Assembly: GCF_004123905.1 (NCBI RefSeq)
Contig: NZ_MZXW01000035.1
Location: 124,001 to 188,000, forward strand
Direction: 5' to 3'
Source: Bradyrhizobium betae
GTDB taxonomy: Bacteria > Pseudomonadota > Alphaproteobacteria > Rhizobiales > Xanthobacteraceae
DNA: 64,000 nt
Shown: positions 57,494 through 64,000 of the stretch, piece after piece
How positions within the stretch are numbered: position 1 is the first letter of the stretch
Layout: every line of letters starts with the position of its first letter
Notes under the pieces: model-generated
Told to the model about the DNA's origin: nothing
Database searches by the model: none
Seen by the model: the letters and a program-made list of their open reading frames with translations, nothing else
Translations under genes and position numbers: made by a program

Positions 57494-59803
57494 TTACGTA
57501 AACAACGTCGGCTGCTGGCGCGAGGCGCGCTCTTGCGCTTCCACCACCGCGACCGCGGTCATGTTGAGGATGCCGCGCGCGGTCACCGAGGGCGTGAGGA
57601 TGTGGGCCGGGCGCGCCGGGCCGATCAGGATCGGACCGACGGGGAGCGCATCGGCCAGCGACTTGATCATCTGGTAGGCGACGTTGGCTGTGTCCAGCGT
57701 CGGCATGATCATGATGTTGGCCTCGCCCTCCAGCTTGGAATGCGGCAGCACCATTTTTCGCGCAGCGGCGGAGAGCGCGGTGTCGCCCTGCATCTCGCCG
57801 TCGGCCTCGATCTCCGGATGCTTCTCCTTCAGAAGCTGGGTCGCCCGGCGCATCTTGCGCGAGGAATCCGTGTCGTAGCTGCCGAAATCCGAATGCGAGA
57901 CGAACGCGATCTTCGGCTTGAGCGCGAAACGCTGGACATGGACCGCCGCAAGCGAAGCGATCTCGGCGAGCTCTTCCGCGGTCGGATTGGGGCGCACCTG
58001 GGTGTCGGCGATGAAGAAGGCACCCTTGCTGGTGATCAGCAGCGCCAGCGCGGCATAGTCGCTGACGCCAGCCTGAAAGCCGACGATCTCGCGGACATGA
58101 CGCAGATGGTGCATGTAGCGGCCCTCGACGCCGCAGAGCATGGCGTCCGCCTCCCCGCGCGTCACCGCGAGTGCGGCGATCACCGTGTTGTTGGTGCGGA
58201 CCACCGTGCGCGCCGCATCCGGCGTCACGCCGCGGCGGCCGGCGAGTTCGACATAGGACTGCACGTAGGAGCGGTAGCGCGGATCGTCCTCGGGGTTGAT
58301 GAGATCAAAATCCTTGCCCGCCCGGATCTGAAGGCCGAAGCGCTTGATGCGTGCCTCCACCACCGACGGACGGCCGACCAGGATCGGCGTCGCGAGCTTC
58401 TCCTCCAGCACCACCTGCGTGGCACGGAGCACGCGCTCGTCCTCGCCTTCGGCGTAGATCACGCGCACCGGCTGGGTCTTCGCCTTGGCGAACATCGGCT
58501 TCATGACGAGGCCGGAGCGGAAGGCAAAGCGCTCGAGCAGCGCGGTGTATTCGTCGAAATTGGTGATGGGGCGCGTCGCCACGCCCGACTCCATCGCCGC
58601 CTTGGCGACAGCCGGCGCAATGCGCAGGATCAGGCGTGGATCAAACGGGCTCGGGATCAGCGAGCCCGGACCAAAACCTTGCGTCTCGCCGGTGTCAAAG
58701 CCCTGCGCCACCGCATCTGACGGCGCCTCGCGCGCGAGCTGCGCGATGGCCTCGACGGCGGCGTGCTTCATCTCCTCGTTGATGGCGCTGGCACCGACGT
58801 CGAGCGCGCCGCGGAAGATGAAGGGAAAGCAGAGGACGTTGTTGACCTGGTTCGGATAGTCGGAGCGGCCGGTGCAGATCATGGCGTCGGGACGCACTTT
58901 TCGCGCTTCTTCCGGCATGATCTCCGGGGTCGGATTGGCGAGCGCCATGATCAGCGGCTTGTCGCCCATTGCCTTCGCCATCTCCGGCTTGAGCACGCCC
59001 GGTGCCGAGAGCCCGATGAAGATGTCGGCGCCGCCGATGACGTCGCCGAGCGTGCGCTTGTCGGTCTTCTGCGCATAGACCGCCTTCCAGCGGTCCATCG
59101 TGGTGTTGCGGCCCTCATGCACGAGGCCGTCGATGTCGCAAACCCAGATGTTCTTGCGCTGCGCGCCCATCGATACCAAGAGATTGAGCGTAGCGATTGC
59201 GGCCGCCCCTGCCCCCGACGCCACGATCTTGACGTCGGAAAGCTTCTTGCCGTTCAGCCTGAGGCCATTGGTGATGGCGGCGGCGACGATGATGGCGGTG
59301 CCGTGCTGGTCGTCATGGAAGACCGGGATCTTCATGCGCTCCTTCAGCTGCGCCTCGATCTCGAAGCACTCCGGTCCGCGGATGTCTTCCAGGTTGATGC
59401 CGCCGAAGGTCGGCTCGAGCGCCGCCACGGTCTCGACCACGCGCTCGATGGTGTCGGCGGCGATCTCGATGTCGAACACGTCGATGCCGGCGAACTTCTT
59501 GAACAGAACGGCCTTGCCTTCCATCACGGGCTTGGACGCCAGCGGGCCGATATTGCCGAGGCCGAGCACCGCGGTGCCGTTGGAGACCACGGCGACCAGA
59601 TTGGAGCGGATCGTCAGCGTGGCGGCTTCTGCGGGGTTCTTGGCGATCTCCATGCAGGCGGCGGCGACGCCCGGAGAATAGGCAAGCGCGAGGTCGCGCT
59701 GGTTGGCAAGCGGCTTGCTCGCCTGGATCTCGAGCTTTCCGGGGCGCGGCAGTCGGTGATAGGCCAGCGCCGCCTGGTGGAGATCATCGGAATAGGACGA
59801 CAT
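57494..59803 (-). CDS. maeB: NADP-dependent malic enzyme with phosphotransacetylase-like C-terminus
   Basis: A 769-residue protein that decarboxylates malate to pyruvate with reduction of NADP. Residues about 1-430 are the malic enzyme domain (AYSPGVAAACMEIAKNP; FDIEIA; FHDDQHGTAIIVAAAI; NAD(P) loop ASGAGAAAIATLNLLV). Residues about 440-769 resemble phosphotransacetylase (RVIYAEGEDERVLRA; GPILIGPARPAHILTPS) but are thought to regulate rather than catalyse. Rhizobia often carry two such enzymes, Dme (NAD) and Tme (NADP); I cannot say from sequence which this is. Confidence 0.95.
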   Translation of the reverse strand: MSSYSDDLHQAALAYHRLPRPGKLEIQASKPLANQRDLALAYSPGVAAACMEIAKNPAEAATLTIRSNLVAVVSNGTAVLGLGNIGPLASKPVMEGKAVLFKKFAGIDVFDIEIAADTIERVVETVAALEPTFGGINLEDIRGPECFEIEAQLKERMKIPVFHDDQHGTAIIVAAAITNGLRLNGKKLSDVKIVASGAGAAAIATLNLLVSMGAQRKNIWVCDIDGLVHEGRNTTMDRWKAVYAQKTDKRTLGDVIGGADIFIGLSAPGVLKPEMAKAMGDKPLIMALANPTPEIMPEEARKVRPDAMICTGRSDYPNQVNNVLCFPFIFRGALDVGASAINEEMKHAAVEAIAQLAREAPSDAVAQGFDTGETQGFGPGSLIPSPFDPRLILRIAPAVAKAAMESGVATRPITNFDEYTALLERFAFRSGLVMKPMFAKAKTQPVRVIYAEGEDERVLRATQVVLEEKLATPILVGRPSVVEARIKRFGLQIRAGKDFDLINPEDDPRYRSYVQSYVELAGRRGVTPDAARTVVRTNNTVIAALAVTRGEADAMLCGVEGRYMHHLRHVREIVGFQAGVSDYAALALLITSKGAFFIADTQVRPNPTAEELAEIASLAAVHVQRFALKPKIAFVSHSDFGSYDTDSSRKMRRATQLLKEKHPEIEADGEMQGDTALSAAARKMVLPHSKLEGEANIMIMPTLDTANVAYQMIKSLADALPVGPILIGPARPAHILTPSVTARGILNMTAVAVVEAQERASRQQPTLFT

Positions 59804-60049
59804 GCGGTCTCTTGCCTCGCGTTACCGGCCTCAAAATGCCTCATCCGGAGCGGCCGTCCAAGCGGGCGGAATTTCCGGGTCGTGGAAACGGGATGAAGCA
59901 CGGCCGGCGCCCCGGTGGCAATATCCGATTGCGTCCCCATCAACAGGGCTCATGGTCAAATATCTGATAGCGCTAGCTTTCCCTGGACCGCGCGGCGTTT
60001 CCCGAATATGGCAGGTTGCGCAGTGCAAAACGAGCAACTGGAGCTGGGA

Positions 60050-62017
60050 ATGAAGCGCATCCTGATCGGCCTGATCGCGGCAGTCGTGCTCGCCGCGGGC
60101 GGATGGTTCGGCTTCAATCTTTATGTCCAGCACCGGGCCACGGCCGAGGTCGAGGCGGCGTTCGAGCGGCTCCGCGCAGGCGGCAGCAAAGCGAGCCACG
60201 GCAAGGTCGCCTTCGACCTGCCGAGCCGGACGCTGACGATCGAGGACATCGCGGTCGATCCCGGCAACCAGCCACAGGCCCATGTCAAGATCGGCGCCAT
60301 CAAGAGCACCGGCGTCCGCCAGGTCGATGAGACGCGTTTTGCGGCAGACAGCATCGACATCTCGGGCTTCGAGGCGGCTTTCGACGAGGTCGGTCCCGGG
60401 AAGCTGAAAGTCTTCTACAAGGTCCCGCAGATGACCCTGCGCGACTATGCCGGCCCCCTCCACGTTCAAAGCGCGCCGGCATCCGGCTCCCTGATCGACA
60501 TGTACCGGTTCGTGCTCGACCAGTTCGCGAGCGTGACGGCAACGTCCGTGACGGTTCCGGCAGTCAACATCAATTTCGACGCTGGCAGCAGCGGCGGCAG
60601 CGGTGAAGTGGTCTATTCCGGCCTCGCGCTCCAGAACCTCGGCCGAGGCAAGGTCGATGCGATGAAGACGGAGCGCGCCACCTTCACGATCAACGTTCCG
60701 CAGCCGGGGAAGGCGGACAAGCTGACCGGCGAGATCTCCACCATCATCGTCAATGATTTCGACTCGACCCCGATCCTTGCCGCGCTCGATCCGCAGACGA
60801 GCGGTGACGACGGCTACCGCCGGGTCTACCGGCAAATCTCGACCGGCCCCTGTGTGCTGAAGTCGGTGCAGGGGATGCGGATGGATATCGACGGCTTCGC
60901 CATGGAGGACATCGACGTGCAGCCGTCGAAATTCCACCTGGCCGAGATGTTTGCCATGCTGCCCCAGGACAAGCCGGCCCCTCCAACGCCGGCGCAAGCG
61001 CGCGAGCTGCTGGAGAAGATCGCCGGATTCTATGAGGGTATTCGCATCGGCAAGCTCGAGATCGGCAAGACCTCGGTCAGCACACCTCAGGGAACGGGGA
61101 AGATCAATGCGGTCCGCTACCGGCAGGGCGAATTCGCGGTCGAGGGCGTCGATGCACCGTCTCCGCAGGGACAGTTCAAGATGGAGCGCTTCGCGCTGAA
61201 GTCTTTCAGCGTGCCGAACCTGATGCGCTGGGCGGCGGGCCTCGCCACTCCCGGCCAGGCGGCCTCGCCCAACCAGATGCTGGGGTTGTTCCGGGTGCTC
61301 GAAGGCGCCGAGATCAAGGGCGTGGTCTCGCCTTTCAAGAACACGCGGCAGCTTGTCACCATTGATACGATCAGCCTGAGCTGGGGCCAGCTGGTCGGAT
61401 CGATCCCGAGCAAGGCCAATCTGGTCGTGAAGATGGTGACCCCCACCGACCCGACCAGTCCGGCGCAGCGGGCGTTGACCATGGCGGGCGTCGACAAGCT
61501 CGCGATCGATCTCGATCTCGGCGCGGCCTGGACGGAGTCGTCGGGCGCGTTCGCGCTCACGCCGGCCACGATCGATCTCGGCAATCTCGCCAAGGCGCAG
61601 GCCCGCTTCGCGCTCGCCAACGTCCCGCGCGGCCTGTTCACGACCGACCCGGCGCAGGCCATGGGTCAGGCGGCGCAGATCGAGACCGGCGCGATCGAGC
61701 TCTCCTTGCGCGACAGCGGCGTCGTCGATCTCGTCGTGGCGCAGTTCTCGCGCATGCAGAATGTCAGCCGCGACGCCGCCCGCAGCGCCATCGTCGAGAT
61801 GATCCGGGCGCAGGGCGAGAAGGTCACGGCGTCCAATCTCGATGCAAGGGCAGCGGTGGACGCTATCGCGGGCTTCGTCGCGACGTCAGGACAAACGCTC
61901 ACCATCAAGCTGACCCCGCTCGGCAAGCTGCCGGTGCTTCAGCTCATGGACGCCCTGAATCACGAGCCGATCGTCGCGCTGGCACAGTTCAGGATCGAGG
62001 CGTCGACGGGGTTGTAG
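60050..62017 (+). CDS. Large membrane-anchored protein of unknown function
   Basis: A 655-residue protein with one N-terminal membrane helix (RILIGLIAAVVLAAGGWFGF) and a long periplasmic part rich in beta-strand patterns. I do not recognise a catalytic domain. Repeating segments such as IDLGNLAKAQARFALANVP and TVSLSWGQL-type strands suggest a beta-helical or AsmA-like structure. ATG at 60050 follows GGAGCTGGGA. It is convergent with aspS, with a Family A element between. Function unknown. Confidence 0.75.
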   Translation: MKRILIGLIAAVVLAAGGWFGFNLYVQHRATAEVEAAFERLRAGGSKASHGKVAFDLPSRTLTIEDIAVDPGNQPQAHVKIGAIKSTGVRQVDETRFAADSIDISGFEAAFDEVGPGKLKVFYKVPQMTLRDYAGPLHVQSAPASGSLIDMYRFVLDQFASVTATSVTVPAVNINFDAGSSGGSGEVVYSGLALQNLGRGKVDAMKTERATFTINVPQPGKADKLTGEISTIIVNDFDSTPILAALDPQTSGDDGYRRVYRQISTGPCVLKSVQGMRMDIDGFAMEDIDVQPSKFHLAEMFAMLPQDKPAPPTPAQARELLEKIAGFYEGIRIGKLEIGKTSVSTPQGTGKINAVRYRQGEFAVEGVDAPSPQGQFKMERFALKSFSVPNLMRWAAGLATPGQAASPNQMLGLFRVLEGAEIKGVVSPFKNTRQLVTIDTISLSWGQLVGSIPSKANLVVKMVTPTDPTSPAQRALTMAGVDKLAIDLDLGAAWTESSGAFALTPATIDLGNLAKAQARFALANVPRGLFTTDPAQAMGQAAQIETGAIELSLRDSGVVDLVVAQFSRMQNVSRDAARSAIVEMIRAQGEKVTASNLDARAAVDAIAGFVATSGQTLTIKLTPLGKLPVLQLMDALNHEPIVALAQFRIEASTGL

Positions 62018-62025
62018 AGGGGACG

Positions 62026-62164
62026 GTCTCGTGTCCCGGACGCGGCGCAGCGCGTAAGCGGTGCGACGCAGAGCCGGGACCCAGAAATCTTGCCGTGCGA
62101 CGAAGCGTGGGCCCCGGCTCAGCAGCGCATCACTGCGTGCTGCGCTGCGTCCGGGGCACGAGAC
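62026..62164. repeat. Family A intergenic palindromic element, copy 3
   Basis: Terminal inverted repeats GTCTCGTG and CACGAGAC bound this 139-base element. It fills nearly all of the 148-base gap between two convergent genes. Inner arms include CCCGGACGCGGCGCAGCGC and GCGCTGCGTCCGGGG. It agrees with copies 1 and 2 in the central GGGCCCCGGCTC segment. Confidence 0.85.
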
Positions 62165-62165
62165 T

Positions 62166-63938
62166 TCACTTCTGCGGCAGGTTCACCCGCACATGCAGCT
62201 CGCGGAGCTGTTTTGTGCTGGCTTCCGACGGCGCGCCCATCAGCAGGTCCATAGCCTGCTGGTTCATCGGAAACAGCGATATCTCGCGCAGATTGTTGGT
62301 GCCGCACAAAAGCATCACGATGCGGTCGACGCCCGCGGCCATGCCGCCATGCGGCGGCGCGCCGTACTGGAAGGCGCGGTACATACCACCAAAACGGTCG
62401 ACCACTTCCTGCTCGCCGTAACCTGCGATTTCGAACGCCTTCACCATCGCTTCCGGCACATGGTTGCGGATGCCGCCCGAGGCGATCTCGTAGCCGTTGC
62501 AGGTGATGTCGTACTGAAACGCCTTGATGGTCAGCGGATCCTGGCCCGTCAGCGCCTCGAGTCCGCCCTGCGGCATCGAGAACGGGTTGTGCGAGAAGTC
62601 GACCTTCTTGTCGTCCTCGTTGTACTCGTACATCGGGAAGTCGACGATCCAGGCGAGCTCGAACCGCTCCTTGTCGGTGAGGTTCAATTCCTCGCCGACC
62701 TTGTTGCGGGCGAGACCTGAGAACTTCCAGAACTTGTCGGGATCGCCGGCGACGAAGAAGGCGGCATCGCCTTCCTTGACGCCGATCTGCGCGCGGATCG
62801 CAGCGGTGCGCTCCGGCCCGATGTTGTTCGCAAGGGGACCTGCACCCTCGCCGCCCTCGCGCCACATGATATAGCCGAGGCCGGGCTGGCCTTCGCCCTG
62901 CGCCCACGAGTTCATGCGGTCACAGAAGGCGCGGCTGCCGCCGCCCGGTGCCGGGATCGCCCAGACCTGGTTCTTGGGGTCTTCGAGCATGCGCGCGAAC
63001 ACCTTGAAGCCGGAGCCGCGGAAATGCTCGGAGACGTCCTGCATCTCGATGGGGTTGCGCAGGTCCGGCTTGTCGCTGCCGTATTTGCGGAGCGCTTCGG
63101 CGAACGGAATGCGGCGCCAGTTCTTGCTCACCGGCTTGCCCTTGGCGAACTCCTCGAACACGCCCGTGATGACGGGCTCCATCGCCGCGAACACGTCTTC
63201 CTGCGTGACAAAGCTCATCTCGACGTCGAGCTGGTAGAACTCGCCCGGCAGACGGTCGGCGCGCGGGTCCTCGTCGCGGAAGCAGGGCGCGATCTGGAAG
63301 TAGCGGTCGAAGCCCGACATCATCAGCAGCTGCTTGTACTGCTGCGGCGCCTGCGGCAGCGCGTAGAACTTGCCGGGATGGATGCGCGAGGGCACCAGGA
63401 AGTCGCGCGCGCCTTCCGGCGAGGACGCCGTCAGGATCGGGGTGTTGAACTCGAAGAAGCCCTGCCCCTCCATGCGCCGGCGCATGGACTTGATGATCTC
63501 GATGCGCGTCATGATATTCTGGTGCAGCTTTTCGCGGCGCAGATCGAGGAAGCGGTATTTTAGGCGGATGTCTTCAGGATATTCCTGGTCGCCGAACACC
63601 GGCAGCGGCAAATCGCCGGCCGGGCCCAGCACCTCGATCTCGCTGACATAGATCTCGATCTTGCCGGTCGGCAGATCGTCATTGTCGGTGCCCTCAGGAC
63701 GGCGGCGGACCTTGCCGTCCATCTTGACCACGAATTCCGAACGTAGCTTTTCGGCCTGCGCAAACGCCGGCGAGTCCGGGTCGACCACGCATTGGGTCAG
63801 GCCATAATGGTCACGCAGGTCGATGAACAGCACGCCGCCATGGTCGCGAACGCGATGGACCCAGCCCGAGAGGCGGGTCGTCTCGCCGATGTTGCTCTCG
63901 CGGAGCGCGCCGCATGTATGTGACCGGTAGCGATGCAT
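62166..63938 (-). CDS. aspS: Aspartyl-tRNA synthetase
   Basis: A 590-residue class II aminoacyl-tRNA synthetase. The N-terminal OB-fold (SGWVHRVRDHGGVLFIDLRD) binds the anticodon; motif 2 is FRDEDPRADRLPGEF and motif 3 is GMAAGVDRIVMLL. The size with the bacterial insertion domain is typical. In organisms lacking AsnRS this enzyme is often non-discriminating and charges tRNA-Asn too. The segment upstream to the window edge shows no other gene. Confidence 0.98.
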   Translation of the reverse strand: MHRYRSHTCGALRESNIGETTRLSGWVHRVRDHGGVLFIDLRDHYGLTQCVVDPDSPAFAQAEKLRSEFVVKMDGKVRRRPEGTDNDDLPTGKIEIYVSEIEVLGPAGDLPLPVFGDQEYPEDIRLKYRFLDLRREKLHQNIMTRIEIIKSMRRRMEGQGFFEFNTPILTASSPEGARDFLVPSRIHPGKFYALPQAPQQYKQLLMMSGFDRYFQIAPCFRDEDPRADRLPGEFYQLDVEMSFVTQEDVFAAMEPVITGVFEEFAKGKPVSKNWRRIPFAEALRKYGSDKPDLRNPIEMQDVSEHFRGSGFKVFARMLEDPKNQVWAIPAPGGGSRAFCDRMNSWAQGEGQPGLGYIMWREGGEGAGPLANNIGPERTAAIRAQIGVKEGDAAFFVAGDPDKFWKFSGLARNKVGEELNLTDKERFELAWIVDFPMYEYNEDDKKVDFSHNPFSMPQGGLEALTGQDPLTIKAFQYDITCNGYEIASGGIRNHVPEAMVKAFEIAGYGEQEVVDRFGGMYRAFQYGAPPHGGMAAGVDRIVMLLCGTNNLREISLFPMNQQAMDLLMGAPSEASTKQLRELHVRVNLPQK

Positions 63939-64000
63939 GGTCGTCCCAAAATCAATGTCGGAGGGGTCGAATCGGACGACCTGTCACGGCCGGTCCGAAG

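Noticed and set aside
57392..58720. A 442-codon plus-strand frame antisense to the malic enzyme gene.
   Set aside because: The translation is Arg/Asp-rich with no fold signature; the malic enzyme on the other strand is unambiguous.
1..64000. CRISPR arrays, tRNA or rRNA genes, prophage or complete insertion sequences.
   Set aside because: Reading both strands showed no regular repeat-spacer arrays, no cloverleaf-like sequences with CCA-type ends, no rRNA segments and no transposase or integrase motifs. A covariance-model scan would be decisive for RNA genes.

Overview
The window is about 64 kb of GC-rich chromosomal DNA from an alphaproteobacterium of the order Hyphomicrobiales, most likely Bradyrhizobium or a close relative. 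This rests on a eukaryote-like glutamine synthetase II with a divergent DUF2735 gene, the DUF2336/PilZ/HD-GYP signalling set, a two-part NADP malic enzyme with a phosphotransacetylase-like tail, several GrlR-like proteins, and short palindromic intergenic elements typical of that group. I see no rRNA, tRNA, CRISPR array, phage or intact insertion sequence. Most genes look like ordinary core or soft-core genes with short spacers.

Layout. 1-7.3 kb: 3' part of a tannase-family esterase, a small DUF982-like gene, a DUF2778 (L,D-transpeptidase-like) protein, a DUF1810 protein, a chemoreceptor, an FMN reductase and an AraC regulator. 7.6-10.2 kb: a three-gene probable operon DUF2336 - PilZ - HD-GYP, a cyclic-di-GMP module. 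10.2-20.4 kb: nitroreductase, HSL-type esterase, a SnoaL/TetR divergent pair with a perfect 18-bp palindrome between them, a PsiF-like small protein, periplasmic asparaginase, an MBL-fold hydrolase, a secreted alkaline-phosphatase-superfamily phosphodiesterase and an ABC-F ATPase. 20.4-29.8 kb: an accessory-looking stretch with three LysR regulators, each divergent from a small metabolic unit (GlcG/HbpS-like; isochorismatase hydrolase plus alginate-export-type porin; VOC plus SDR), and a Tat-exported amidohydrolase with the tail of a lost GrlR-like gene beside it. 29.8-34.9 kb: secreted hypothetical and TPR proteins, two two-domain GrlR-like proteins, a ModA-like protein and a Sel1-repeat protein. 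35-37.4 kb: the nitrogen locus, glnII with a matching sigma-54 promoter and a divergent GstI-like (DUF2735) gene, then MliC. 37.4-43.4 kb: a phosphatase, SDR, an antitoxin with a frameshifted toxin, a third GrlR-like protein, DUF2161, ABM, GNAT, PaaI-type thioesterase and a BtuF-like protein. 43.6-46.5 kb: a tryptophan-to-anthranilate operon (formamidase, kynA, kynU). 46.7-51.3 kb: an M20 deacylase, a flavin split-barrel protein divergent from a MocR regulator, and small secreted proteins. 51.7-64 kb: creA, a two-lobed L,D-transpeptidase, glutathione peroxidase, polysaccharide deacetylase, DoxX, malic enzyme, a large membrane-anchored unknown and aspS.

The clearest functional units are the cyclic-di-GMP operon, the nitrogen-regulated glnII/DUF2735 pair, the kynurenine operon, and a set of envelope genes (DUF2778, L,D-transpeptidase, MliC, polysaccharide deacetylase). 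The points most worth following are the GrlR-like family (three genes and one relic), the glnII/GstI-like control region, the broken toxin beside an intact antitoxin, and a repeat family (three copies) found only between convergent genes. I did not find a clearly new multi-gene system such as a defence island.
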